From NCBI RefSeq assembly GCF_003815975.1, contig NZ_CP033932.1:2895501-2959500 (forward strand): 64,000 nucleotides of DNA. Reading direction: 5' to 3'. Source of the stretch: Chryseobacterium bernardetii. Lineage in GTDB: Bacteria > Bacteroidota > Bacteroidia > Flavobacteriales > Weeksellaceae. Below are positions 16,883 through 25,797 of the stretch, in pieces. Under the pieces are notes generated by a model. The model was given only the letters and a program-made list of their open reading frames with translations, made no database searches and was not told the DNA's origin. Each line of letters starts with the position of its first letter. The stretch's first letter is position 1. The translations under genes and the position numbers were made by a program.

Positions 16883-16913
16883 AAAAAAATCCCGGAAATA
16901 ACATTCCGGGATT
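16883..16913 (-). terminator. Terminator after the OmpA-type gene
   Basis: Ten-base perfect stem AATCCCGGAA (16888-16897) and TTCCGGGATT (16904-16913). On the minus strand it is followed by a T run, 22 bases after the stop of the OmpA-type gene. Confidence 0.85.
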
Positions 16914-16935
16914 CAATTTTTATTGATTCTAAAGA

Positions 16936-18258
16936 TTATTTAGCAAATCTTACAGACATTTTTCTGTCAGCAGCTCTTTCTGCATCAGACGCTTTAGCAT
17001 CTACTTTAGCAAATTTGCTTCCGTAGCCTTCTGCTCCAAGTACCTGAGCCCCCACACCTGCTTTAGCTAAAGCAGCTTTAATGAAATCTGCTCTTGCCTG
17101 GGATAATTTTACGTTAGAAGCTTCGTTTCCTGTTTTATCAGTATATCCGCCAATTTTGATTTTTGCATCAGGGAAAGCCTTAAGAATAGCTACCAGATTA
17201 TCAAGCTGTCCCTGTGAACCAGCTTCTAATTCTGTAGAGCTACCCATTTTAAAGTTAACGTGATCGAAATCATACCATTTGTCTTTCAATGCTGAATCAT
17301 CTGCTGCATTTTTGTATCCGTCAGTTTTCAGGAATGAAATCATCTGGTCTTCCATACCACCTTTGTATCCTTTCAGCATTACCCCGTTAAGATCAATATT
17401 TTCATCGGTTTTAGCGGCAGGGGCAGCTGTGGCAGCTGGTGTGGATGTGGTAGCTGTATCTGAAGATGTTCCTGTTGAGTCTGATGTAGATGTCATGGTA
17501 GTAGTGGTTTGTTTTTTCTCACACTGCTTCCAAAGGAAATATCCGGCTGCTATTAATAATAAAAGCGGAAGCAACCATTTCCAGATTGAACCTCCGCCTT
17601 GATTATTGTTGTTATTTTCAAATTGTTCTCTTATTTCTCTTGCTCCTTCACTCACGTTTTCTCTTGCTGTGGCAACACCTTCAGCGATGTTGTCTTTAGC
17701 AGTAGAGGTTACTGAAGAAACGGTTTCTTTTGCCTGGCCGAACCAGTTCTCAGCTCCTAATCCAAAGGAAGCCAAAGAAAGACCTGCCGGAAGTAAAGAA
17801 GAAATAATGCCTTTCTGATCATTCAGTAAGCTGGAAATACCTGAAGCACCCAAATTATTGTCTGCTGCATATTTTCCTACTGTTCCTACTGTTGCCCCGG
17901 TAACCAGGTTTAACAAAGAACCTGCAGAATTGTTGCTGATTCCTGAAAAACTGGCAATGGAATTCACTAATCCGCCAATTTTATCTCCAAAAAGAGAAGA
18001 TAATAAAGAGGTAATGATAGGGTTATTAGATGATCCACCTAATAAGTTTCCTAAAATTCCGCTTGAAGAGGCTTTCGTAATAGCATCCACAACACCAGGG
18101 TTGTCTGCGTTATTGGCTAATCCACCTACTACTGCAGGTAATAAACCACCAATTGCTTTAGAAATTCCGGATTCGCTTTCTCCAAACTGTGAAGCAGCCT
18201 GTGAAACCAAAGCGGGACCTAATTGTCCTTTAATTAAATCAATGACATTTAAAGACAT
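16936..18258 (-). CDS. DUF937-OmpA fusion envelope protein
   Basis: A 440-residue protein. Residues 1-165 match the Gly/Ser/Leu-rich DUF937 (YidB-like) helical repeats (SQFGESESGISKAIGGLLPA, IISSLLPAGLSLASFGLG). A helical linker follows (KETVSSVTSTAKDNIAEGVA), then one membrane segment (WLLPLLLLIAAGYFLW, about 228-243), a Thr/Ser/Ala-rich stretch and a C-terminal OmpA-like peptidoglycan-binding domain (IKIGGYTDKTGNEASNVKLS). The DUF937 part is therefore cytoplasmic and the OmpA part periplasmic, tethering the inner membrane to the cell wall. The role is otherwise unknown. Confidence 0.9.
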   Translation of the reverse strand: MSLNVIDLIKGQLGPALVSQAASQFGESESGISKAIGGLLPAVVGGLANNADNPGVVDAITKASSSGILGNLLGGSSNNPIITSLLSSLFGDKIGGLVNSIASFSGISNNSAGSLLNLVTGATVGTVGKYAADNNLGASGISSLLNDQKGIISSLLPAGLSLASFGLGAENWFGQAKETVSSVTSTAKDNIAEGVATARENVSEGAREIREQFENNNNNQGGGSIWKWLLPLLLLIAAGYFLWKQCEKKQTTTTMTSTSDSTGTSSDTATTSTPAATAAPAAKTDENIDLNGVMLKGYKGGMEDQMISFLKTDGYKNAADDSALKDKWYDFDHVNFKMGSSTELEAGSQGQLDNLVAILKAFPDAKIKIGGYTDKTGNEASNVKLSQARADFIKAALAKAGVGAQVLGAEGYGSKFAKVDAKASDAERAADRKMSVRFAK

Positions 18259-18374
18259 AATAAATTTTTTTAGATTAATGTTGAGATAAATTTAAACAAA
18301 AATCCGTCTGAATGTCATTTTTTTTTCAATAATTGTTGAAAAATTAACGAAATTTCCTGAAATCGTTAAAATTA

Positions 18375-19850
18375 TTAATACGCTTTTGCGAATAATACAC
18401 GTCTCTTAGAAGGTTTTCCGGAAATTAAAGAAACCCCTTCTTCAATATCATCATCTAAAGGAATACATCTGATGGTAGCCTTAGTTTCGTCTTTAATCTG
18501 CTCTTCTTCTTCAGCAGTACCATCCCAGTGTGCATAGATAAATCCTCCTTTTTCTTCAAGAACAGTCTTGAATTCTTCGTAAGTATCAACTTTGGTGATG
18601 TTATTCTTTCTGAATTCAAATGCTTTGTTATAGATATCCTGCTGAATTGTTTTCAATAACTCCTCAATATAAGTATCTAAACCTTCAATAGAACGAACTT
18701 CTTTAGTAAGATTATCTCTTCTTGCAATTTCCACAGAATTGTTTTCGAGATCTCTTGGTCCCATGGCAATTCTTACCGGAACACCTTTTAATTCATATTC
18801 TGCAAATTTCCATCCCGGTTTGTTCTGGGTATCGTTATCAAATTTCACAGAAATACCCTTAGCTCTTAATTTAGCCTGAATATCTAAAGCCACTTCACTA
18901 ATCTGTGCCAATTGTTCTTCTCCTTTAAAGATTGGAACAATCACAACCTGAATTGGAGCCAGGGTTGGAGGCAATACCAATCCGAAGTCATCAGAATGGG
19001 TCATAATTAAAGCTCCCATCAAACGGGTAGAGGTTCCCCATGATGTAGCCCAGGCATGTTCAATTTTTCCTTCTTTGTTGGTAAATTTTACATCAAATGC
19101 TTTTGCAAAGTTCTGACCTAGGAAGTGAGATGTTCCTGCCTGAAGGGCTTTTCCATCCTGCATTAATGCTTCAATACAATAAGTTTCATCTGCCCCTGCA
19201 AATCTTTCAGAAGGCGTTTTCAGTCCCTGAATTACAGGAATAGCCATGAAGTTTTCTGCAAAATCTGCGTACACTTTATTCATTTTTTCAGCCTCTTCTA
19301 CAGCTTCTTCTCTTGTAGCATGGGCAGTGTGCCCTTCCTGCCACAAGAACTCTGCCGTTCTAAGGAACAGACGGGTTCTCATCTCCCAACGTACAACATT
19401 TGCCCATTGGTTGATAAGGATAGGAAGATCTCTGTAAGACTGGATCCAGTTTTTATAAGTATTCCAGATAATTGCTTCAGAAGTAGGACGAACAATAAGT
19501 TCTTCTTCCAGCTTTGCATCCGGATCTACAATCAGTTTAGAAGGATTATCAGGATCTGTTTTTAATCGGTAGTGGGTAACTACGGCACATTCTTTTGCAA
19601 AACCTTCTGCATTTTTTTCTTCAGCCTCAAATAAGCTCTTGGGCACAAAAAGCGGGAAATATGCGTTAACGTGACCTGTTTCTTTGAATTTTTTATCCAT
19701 TTCATCACGCATTTTTTCCCAGATTGCATAGCCATATGGTTTGATTACCATACATCCACGCACTCCTGAGTTTTCAGCTAAATCAGCTTTTACAACCAGC
19801 TCGTTATACCATTTGCTGTAATCTTCGCTTCTTGAGGTTAATTTTGCCAT
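18375..19850 (-). CDS. proS: Prolyl-tRNA synthetase, short archaeal/eukaryote-like type
   Basis: A 491-residue class II synthetase. It begins [20 protein letters not shown] and has [20 protein letters not shown] as motif 2. It lacks the large editing insertion of the E. coli type and has the C-terminal extension ending [10 protein letters not shown], which marks the short type. In relatives that extension binds zinc through four Cys; here only one Cys (RCIPLDDD) remains, so the zinc site is probably lost. It is divergent from the Trp/Gly-rich lipoprotein gene. Confidence 0.96.
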   Translation of the reverse strand: MAKLTSRSEDYSKWYNELVVKADLAENSGVRGCMVIKPYGYAIWEKMRDEMDKKFKETGHVNAYFPLFVPKSLFEAEEKNAEGFAKECAVVTHYRLKTDPDNPSKLIVDPDAKLEEELIVRPTSEAIIWNTYKNWIQSYRDLPILINQWANVVRWEMRTRLFLRTAEFLWQEGHTAHATREEAVEEAEKMNKVYADFAENFMAIPVIQGLKTPSERFAGADETYCIEALMQDGKALQAGTSHFLGQNFAKAFDVKFTNKEGKIEHAWATSWGTSTRLMGALIMTHSDDFGLVLPPTLAPIQVVIVPIFKGEEQLAQISEVALDIQAKLRAKGISVKFDNDTQNKPGWKFAEYELKGVPVRIAMGPRDLENNSVEIARRDNLTKEVRSIEGLDTYIEELLKTIQQDIYNKAFEFRKNNITKVDTYEEFKTVLEEKGGFIYAHWDGTAEEEEQIKDETKATIRCIPLDDDIEEGVSLISGKPSKRRVLFAKAY

Positions 19851-19933
19851 TATCTTTTAAAATTTTTTTAACTTTTGCACATTATTGTTATCTAAAAATA
19901 AAAATCTATTTTTGATAGATTTTTTAATCAGTA

Positions 19934-19951
19934 TTGGTACATTTTTGGTAC
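19934..19951 (+). repeat. Direct repeat TTGGTAC upstream of the lipoprotein gene
   Basis: TTGGTAC occurs at 19934-19940 and 19945-19951, an 11-base period, in the region between divergent proS and the lipoprotein gene. The spacing is about one helical turn, so it could be a tandem binding site, although no regulator is known. Confidence 0.4.
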
Positions 19952-19992
19952 AGATTGCAAATATAATTTAAATTAAAAATTTTTACGTTATC

Positions 19993-21048
19993 ATGAAAAG
20001 AAATATACATAAAAATTTGCTTGGTCTGCTAAAATCCAAAGGGATATTGGCGGTATCAGGTGGATTATTGCTTATGTCTTGTGGTGCTCAGATGGGAGGG
20101 TATAGCGAGACAGATGGGGTATATTATGACCCCAATAAGGATACGCTGCCCGAAGGAGTTATCATTAATGGTGGCGGAAACAGAGTAGGAGAATACTACG
20201 ACTACTATCAGGATTCCAACGTGATTCAGAATGCACAGGCGAATTCCCGAGAACAGCAAAATAAATATAACGAGTGGAGCGGAACAGGATGGAATTCCAA
20301 TGCAACAGACTCAGACTGGGGAATGTATGCAGGTTCTCAAACCAATTACTACGATAATTCCTGGGGCTGGGGATATCCTTGGTATGGAGGTTATAATCCA
20401 TATTGGGGCTGGAACCGTGGCTGGGGCTGGGGTGCCGGCCTATCCTGGGGTTGGGGCGGATCCTTCGGCTGGGGCTGGGGTGGCTCTATAGGCTGGGGCT
20501 GGGGAAGCCCGTACTGGGGTTATGGATATTCTCCTTACTGGGGTGGATACTATGATCCGTTCTGGGGTGGTTATTATGGTAATCCTTACTGGGGCTACGG
20601 AGGCTACTGGGGTGGATACAACAGAGTTTATATGAGAAGCGGTAATAGTGGTTCCGGTTTAGGAAATGCCGTATACAGAACAAATACTGCCAGAAATAAC
20701 AATGGATTTAGAAACAGCTCTAATGGTGGTTTCCGAGATCAGAATTCCGGTGGCTTCAGAAACGGAAATTCAAATGGAGGATTCAGAAACGGAAATTCTG
20801 GTGGCTTCAGAAACTCAAACGGAGGATTTAGAAATTCAGATTCAGGCGGTTTCCGTAATTCCATGCCTCAATCACAGCCAAGATACAATAACGGAGGTTT
20901 CAGATCCGGTGATTCCGGTGGATTTAGAAATAGCGGCGGATTTAATAATTCCGGTGGTGGTTTCAGATCCGGTGGTTCATCTGGCGGCGGCAGCTTTAGA
21001 GGTGGTTCATCCGGTGGTGGTGGATTCAGATCCGGTGGCTTCAGATAA
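19993..21048 (+). CDS. Trp/Gly-rich and GGFRN-repeat lipoprotein
   Basis: A 351-residue exported protein of unknown function. It has a signal ending in a lipobox-like LMSC (about residue 30), so it should be lipid-anchored. Residues 30-105 are polar, with many Asn/Gln/Asp. Residues about 120-210 are built of WGWG, PYWG and GGYW units with dozens of Trp and Tyr. Residues about 230-351 are repeats of GGFRN(S/G)-type units rich in Gly, Phe, Arg and Ser. The composition resembles adhesive or self-assembling low-complexity proteins (inference). A porin-like gene follows after 32 bases. Confidence 0.8.
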   Translation: MKRNIHKNLLGLLKSKGILAVSGGLLLMSCGAQMGGYSETDGVYYDPNKDTLPEGVIINGGGNRVGEYYDYYQDSNVIQNAQANSREQQNKYNEWSGTGWNSNATDSDWGMYAGSQTNYYDNSWGWGYPWYGGYNPYWGWNRGWGWGAGLSWGWGGSFGWGWGGSIGWGWGSPYWGYGYSPYWGGYYDPFWGGYYGNPYWGYGGYWGGYNRVYMRSGNSGSGLGNAVYRTNTARNNNGFRNSSNGGFRDQNSGGFRNGNSNGGFRNGNSGGFRNSNGGFRNSDSGGFRNSMPQSQPRYNNGGFRSGDSGGFRNSGGFNNSGGGFRSGGSSGGGSFRGGSSGGGGFRSGGFR

Positions 21049-21080
21049 TATTCAACTTCATAAAAACTATTAAAAAAATA

Positions 21081-22484
21081 ATGTTAAAAAAATCTTTAGT
21101 ATTAATGGGTATTGCCGCTGCATTTTATGCGCAGGCTCAGGATGTTTCATTAATAAGAAATACTGTAGATGTTTATTCAAGTACTCCTATGGTGGGATCT
21201 GCCAAGTTTAATGCAATGGCGGGTGCTAATGGAGCATTGGGAGGTGATGCGAACTCTTTGCTTACTAACCCGGCAGGTTTAGGAGTTGCTATTTCAGGAG
21301 AGGTTTCTGCCACTTTATCTGTTATGGATAATAAGAACAAGACTTCTTTTGGAGGCCAGACAATAGATTATAACAAAACGAAAGGAGATTTAGGAAATGC
21401 AGGCGGGGTAATTGCTTTTCCGCTAATGACTCAGTCTGCCTGGAAATTTATTAATATTGGGGTTAACTTTTCAAACCAAACACTTGACAATGTTATACAG
21501 ACCCCAGGAAATGCTAATATAACAGCAACTTTACCTGATGGAGCTGCTACATTAGCTGCGCACGCCTATTCAAGGTATGGGAATTTATCAAAGATGAGTT
21601 TTGGTGTTGGAGCCAACTACAATCATAATTTCTATGTAGGAGCCGGACTGAACTTTTTTAATGCTTCTGTAGATCAATATGACAGATTAGGATTTCAAAT
21701 GAATAAGAATAATTTTGTTGATGTTTTTGACAGGCAGGATACTCCTTATTCAGAAAGATCTTCGGGATTCTCTGCTTCAGTTGGGGTAATTGGAAAATTA
21801 AGTCCTAATTTCAGGTTAGGAGCATCTCTTGAAACACCAACATTCTGGAATATAGACCGTGATTTTAGCTTCTATAATAATCCAACCTATGGAAATGGGG
21901 TAGGTACTGAAAGCAGAAAACTGACTTCTCCTTTTAAAGCAACGGTAAGTGCAGCATTTGTTGCCAGTAAAAACTTTTCATTGAACGTAGACTATACATT
22001 AGGTTTTACAAAGCCTGATTATAAAGTATATGGTAATATTGAAAGAGACCTGAATTCTTTCTTTAAAGACAACTATAAAAATATGTCAGAAGTAAGAGTA
22101 GGAGCAGAATATAGAGTGCAGCAGTTAAGATTAAGAGGAGGATATTCTTATTTATCCAATCCGATTGATGCGCTTACCATTAGCAGATTTGATAATGCAG
22201 GTAATGTAGGTGACCAGTCTTACAGTAATCTTATGCTGAGCGACAGAAATTTGCTTTCATTCGGTATTGGATATGATTTCAAATCGTTCTATATTGATGC
22301 ATCCTATCAAAATGTAACGTCAAAGTATAGCAATCCTTTTATGAGAGCTGTTATTGGAAACGATTATGACAGCGCTTATTATTCACTGGATTCAAAATCT
22401 ATCTATGAAAATGATGCATATGCAGTAAGTGAGGTTAAAAACAGCAGAAATAATTTCTTCCTTACCGTTGGCTGGAAATTCTAA
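21081..22484 (+). CDS. OmpP1/FadL/TodX-type outer-membrane porin
   Basis: A 467-residue outer-membrane protein with a signal peptide (about 1-19, MLKKSLVLMGIAAAFYAQA). The mature start has MVGSAKFNAMAGANGALGGD and LTNPAGLGVA, the N-terminal hatch signature of FadL-type hydrophobic-compound channels. The rest alternates polar and aromatic residues as in a beta-barrel, and it ends in the aromatic residue of VGWKF. The substrate is unknown; hydrophobic molecules are usual. It forms an apparent operon with the Trp/Gly-rich lipoprotein and ends at a bidirectional terminator. Confidence 0.88.
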   Translation: MLKKSLVLMGIAAAFYAQAQDVSLIRNTVDVYSSTPMVGSAKFNAMAGANGALGGDANSLLTNPAGLGVAISGEVSATLSVMDNKNKTSFGGQTIDYNKTKGDLGNAGGVIAFPLMTQSAWKFINIGVNFSNQTLDNVIQTPGNANITATLPDGAATLAAHAYSRYGNLSKMSFGVGANYNHNFYVGAGLNFFNASVDQYDRLGFQMNKNNFVDVFDRQDTPYSERSSGFSASVGVIGKLSPNFRLGASLETPTFWNIDRDFSFYNNPTYGNGVGTESRKLTSPFKATVSAAFVASKNFSLNVDYTLGFTKPDYKVYGNIERDLNSFFKDNYKNMSEVRVGAEYRVQQLRLRGGYSYLSNPIDALTISRFDNAGNVGDQSYSNLMLSDRNLLSFGIGYDFKSFYIDASYQNVTSKYSNPFMRAVIGNDYDSAYYSLDSKSIYENDAYAVSEVKNSRNNFFLTVGWKF

Positions 22485-22510
22485 ATTCCAATTAGGTAAT
22501 GAAATAAAAT

Positions 22511-22544
22511 AAAAAGCTCTGAATTTTAAAATTCAGAGCTTTTT
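22511..22544. terminator. Bidirectional terminator
   Basis: A perfect palindrome with 17-base arms beginning AAAAAGCTCTGAATTTT. It lies between the converging porin and ZIP transporter genes and has A and T runs on both sides, so it serves both strands. Confidence 0.9.
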
Positions 22545-22562
22545 TATGTTTAAAATAAGGCT

Positions 22563-23273
22563 TTAGTGATGGTGGAAAAGATGCATGATAAGAGCAAGTG
22601 AAACCCCTAATACAACGAGTCCTATTTTAACCCAGTCAATATTATGGTTTTTATTGCTTTCAAAAATAATTACCGATGAAATATGAAGGAAAATCCCTCC
22701 TACAATAGCCAGAAAATACGGCTGAAGATTCGGGTTAAAATAATTCCCTAATAGCATTCCCATAGGAGAGGCCAGTGCAAAAAGAGCTACAATCAGCAGA
22801 GAAGGATATGATGATGAACTCTTTGATTCTCCTTTTCTGTTGAACAAAAATGCTCCCAGGATGAATGAAATCGGAAGATTATGAAAGACAATCCCTAAAA
22901 GATAAGGAGATAATTCATGCTCTTCATTGGCCAGCGGAATACCTTCAATAAAAGCATGAATGAAAAGTCCTACCATTAAAGCTACAGGCAGGATATTATG
23001 CTCACTGTGATGATGGAAATGGCCGTGCTCAAAACCTTTGGTAAGTGCTTCCAGGATCATTTGCAGAAGAACTCCTGCAATAACGAATATTCCCAGACTG
23101 CTGCCTGCAGAAGAAGTATACACCTCAGGGAAAACTTCGTTCAGGCAGATCGTAATCAGGAAACCTGCACTTAATATCAACAGATTTTTAGCCAGTCTTT
23201 CCTTTTTACCAAAGTGCTTTCCCAGAAAAACTCCGGCTATTACACTAAAAATCAGCAAAAGTACTGTTATCAT
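22563..23273 (-). CDS. ZIP family metal transporter
   Basis: A 236-residue inner-membrane protein with about eight helices. It has a His-rich loop (HGHFHHHSEHN, about residues 84-94) and the metal-path motifs HAFIEGIPL and FHNLPISF. ZIP proteins import zinc, iron or manganese. Its ATG overlaps the stop of the upstream methyltransferase gene (TAATG on the minus strand), so the two are translationally coupled. Confidence 0.92.
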   Translation of the reverse strand: MITVLLLIFSVIAGVFLGKHFGKKERLAKNLLILSAGFLITICLNEVFPEVYTSSAGSSLGIFVIAGVLLQMILEALTKGFEHGHFHHHSEHNILPVALMVGLFIHAFIEGIPLANEEHELSPYLLGIVFHNLPISFILGAFLFNRKGESKSSSSYPSLLIVALFALASPMGMLLGNYFNPNLQPYFLAIVGGIFLHISSVIIFESNKNHNIDWVKIGLVVLGVSLALIMHLFHHH

Positions 23274-23998
23274 TATTTTTTCTTAAATAAATTGATACAA
23301 CGCGGGGAACTTTCTTTATTAAATTCATTCAGCTGATAATCTCCCCAGATTTTTATTCTTTCAAAACCACATTCTGAAGCATAGGCATGAATGGCTTCCA
23401 ATGTGTGAAGTTTTACTTTTTCAAAGAAATGAAAAGATTGTCCTTCTGTTTCAAAACGGATATCTTTAATAACATGTCTGCCTTCGATTTTTTTAAGGAT
23501 CTTAAAATCAATATCCCCGCGGGTAATCACAGTCTCAGGAACCAATGTATTTCTCACATATTCTTCGTTCAGATAATCCAGAACAAAATATCCGCCCGGC
23601 TTTAAAACATTGTATACAGACTGGAATACTTTTTTATCATCATTTTCATTGTCAAAATAACCAAAACTGGTAAACAGATTGAAAACAGCATCCATAGGAT
23701 CTGCATCAATGGGGTTTCGCATATCGTGAACCTGGAAAATCAGGGTTTGATTTTCATACTGTTTATCAGATTCAATACTCTGTCTTGAAAGGTCCAGACC
23801 TAAAACATCATATCCCAATTTGTTCAGGAAAACAGAGTGTCTTCCTTTTCCACAGGCAAGATCAATAATCCTGGATTGAGGCGGAAGCTGTAGATCCGCA
23901 GTAAGTTTTGTAATGAAGTTTTCTGCTTCAGTATAGTCTCTGTTGCTATAAAGCAAATGATAATAAGGGGTATCAAACCAAGATTCAAACCATTCCAT
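23273..23998 (-). CDS. Class I SAM-dependent methyltransferase
   Basis: A 241-residue methyltransferase. Motif I is SRIIDLACGKGRHSVFLNK, with LGLDLSRQSIE as the acidic end of the second strand and MDAVFNLFTSFGYFDN as motif IV. The C-terminal half is a mixed sheet typical of small-molecule methyltransferases. The substrate cannot be inferred. Stop-start overlap with the downstream ZIP transporter gene suggests co-expression without a clear functional link. Confidence 0.9.
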   Translation of the reverse strand: MEWFESWFDTPYYHLLYSNRDYTEAENFITKLTADLQLPPQSRIIDLACGKGRHSVFLNKLGYDVLGLDLSRQSIESDKQYENQTLIFQVHDMRNPIDADPMDAVFNLFTSFGYFDNENDDKKVFQSVYNVLKPGGYFVLDYLNEEYVRNTLVPETVITRGDIDFKILKKIEGRHVIKDIRFETEGQSFHFFEKVKLHTLEAIHAYASECGFERIKIWGDYQLNEFNKESSPRCINLFKKK

Positions 23999-24135
23999 AA
24001 TGCAAAAATAACTAAATTTGTGGTCTTAAAAGCAAAGTATTTTACAACATGGAAAGATTGAAAAATTCAATTGATTGATAAATTGGATAGTTAATCTTTT
24101 AACTATTAATGCTTTAAAACTTTTAATTCAAAATT

Positions 24136-25302
24136 ATGGACATAGAAAATCTACAAATACAGATCAAAACATTCTTCGGATTAGAGCAGATTCTGGCGGA
24201 AGAAATCAAGAAATTAGGCGGAAGAAAGGTTGAAGTGAAAAACAGAGCGGTTAACTGCGAAGGAGATCTTGGTTTTCTTTATAAGATCAATTATTCTGCA
24301 AGAACAGCATTAAAAATCCTGGTTCCTATTCACCAGTTCAAGGCTTTCAACCAGCATCAGTTTTACGACAGGCTGTTTAAATTTGAATGGGATGAGTTTA
24401 TGGATGTAGATCAGTCTTTTTCCATTGATGCCACTGTAAATTCTGAAACCTTCAAGCATTCTCAGTTTGTAACTTTAAAAATGAAGGATGCCATTGTAGA
24501 CTATTTTCAGGAAAAATATAAAAGACGTCCTAATGTAGAGACCCGAAATCCGGATATGAAATTCCATCTTCATATTGACAGGGAATTGGTGATGATCTCT
24601 TTGGACTCTTCCGGTGATCCTTTATTTAAAAGAGGTTACCGGAGAGAACAGGGCGAGGCTCCGATTAATGAGGTTCTGGCAAGTGGAATGCTGCAATTGG
24701 CAGGCTGGGACGGAAAGGGAAATTTCCTTGATCCAATGTGCGGTTCCGGAACACTATTGATTGAAGCAGCAATGATTGCAATGGATCTTCCTGCCCAGAT
24801 TTTCAGAAAAAGATTCGGCTTCCAGAACTGGAAAAATTATGATGCTGATTTGTTCTCTAAAATTAAAGAATTCAGAATCAACAGAGTGAGACAGTTTGAT
24901 GGTAAAATTGTAGGGTATGATATTGATGCAAGAATGCTGAACGCTGCCAGAATGAATGTAGAAGCTGCTGAAATGGAAGATGTAATTGAGATCAGAAAAC
25001 AGAATTTCTTTGATTCTAAAAAGGATCTTTTCCCATTATTGATGGTATTCAATCCGCCATATGATGAGAGAATTTCCATCAACGATGATGATTTCTACAA
25101 AAAGATAGGGGATACATTTAAAACAAATTATCCAAACACCCTTGCTTGGTTAATTTCATCTGACCTTGAAGCGGTGAAAAAGATAGGTTTACGCCCTTCG
25201 AGAAAGATCAAGCTTTTCAATGGAAAGCTGGAGACAAGGTTCCTGCAGTATGAGATGTATGAAGGTACAAAGAGGGTCCATAAATTAGAGGATAAATCTT
25301 AA
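24136..25302 (+). CDS. THUMP-domain RNA methyltransferase (RlmL/YpsC-like)
   Basis: A 388-residue enzyme that methylates a guanosine N2 position in 23S rRNA in its relatives. The N-terminal THUMP domain (about 1-150) contains FGLEQILAEEIKKLGG and binds RNA. The catalytic domain has FLDPMCGSGTLLIEAAMIA and the adenine/guanine methyltransferase motif NPPYDERI. The start at 24136 fits MDIENLQIQIKTFFGLEQIL. A small membrane protein gene follows after 14 bases. Confidence 0.93.
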   Translation: MDIENLQIQIKTFFGLEQILAEEIKKLGGRKVEVKNRAVNCEGDLGFLYKINYSARTALKILVPIHQFKAFNQHQFYDRLFKFEWDEFMDVDQSFSIDATVNSETFKHSQFVTLKMKDAIVDYFQEKYKRRPNVETRNPDMKFHLHIDRELVMISLDSSGDPLFKRGYRREQGEAPINEVLASGMLQLAGWDGKGNFLDPMCGSGTLLIEAAMIAMDLPAQIFRKRFGFQNWKNYDADLFSKIKEFRINRVRQFDGKIVGYDIDARMLNAARMNVEAAEMEDVIEIRKQNFFDSKKDLFPLLMVFNPPYDERISINDDDFYKKIGDTFKTNYPNTLAWLISSDLEAVKKIGLRPSRKIKLFNGKLETRFLQYEMYEGTKRVHKLEDKS

Positions 25303-25316
25303 TTACAGTTTTATTT

Positions 25317-25718
25317 ATGTCTTTTAATGTTTTAGAGGTTTTGGGAGCAGCAGTGGATATAATCTCTAATGTGAGCAGTGGCAGTAGCTCAATGAGAGTA
25401 TCCGGAAGCAGTAAGAAAAGTAAGAAAGAAAATAAATATTTTACAGAGAAAGTCAGCGCAGGATTTATTCTTGCGTCTGTAGTTCTCTTTTTTGTCGTTT
25501 TTCATAAACCTCTGCCAGTAGGAGATCAAACAACGGCTTTAATTGTTGCTTCATTAATAGGAACAGCCATTTCAGCTTTACTGTTTTTTCTTCTGAATCT
25601 TATGGAGCTTTACTATTTCAAAAGCATTTTCAAACTGCTTCTTTTCAGCTGTTCTGTGATTGCATTTTTTGTGGCTCTGGTAATGTGCATCTATTATAAG
25701 TTGGGAATATTTATTTAA
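25317..25718 (+). CDS. Hypothetical small membrane protein
   Basis: A 133-residue protein of unknown function. A Ser-rich, basic cytoplasmic start (VSSGSSSMRVSGSSKKSKKE) is followed by three hydrophobic segments (about 48-64, 76-98 and 104-128). It follows the RNA methyltransferase gene closely and is probably co-transcribed. No conserved motif is recognised. Confidence 0.7.
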   Translation: MSFNVLEVLGAAVDIISNVSSGSSSMRVSGSSKKSKKENKYFTEKVSAGFILASVVLFFVVFHKPLPVGDQTTALIVASLIGTAISALLFFLLNLMELYYFKSIFKLLLFSCSVIAFFVALVMCIYYKLGIFI

Positions 25719-25752
25719 TAGAGTTAAAAATTAATTCTAAGCTGTTAAACTG

Positions 25753-25784
25753 TTTGTAGATTCCTCCGTGAATAAGTAATTTTG
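25753..25784 (+). promoter_or_regulatory. Promoter of the glycosyltransferase gene
   Basis: TTTG (25753-25756) and TAATTTTG (25777-25784) with a 20-base spacer, a perfect fit to the Bacteroidetes consensus. Transcription would begin near 25791, only about seven bases before the TTG start codon at 25798. Confidence 0.65.
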
Positions 25785-25797
25785 AAAAATTTTCAAT

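Noticed and set aside
20666..21073. 135-codon frame within the Trp/Gly-rich lipoprotein gene
   Set aside because: It arises from reading the GGFRN repeats in another frame; no start context or homology.
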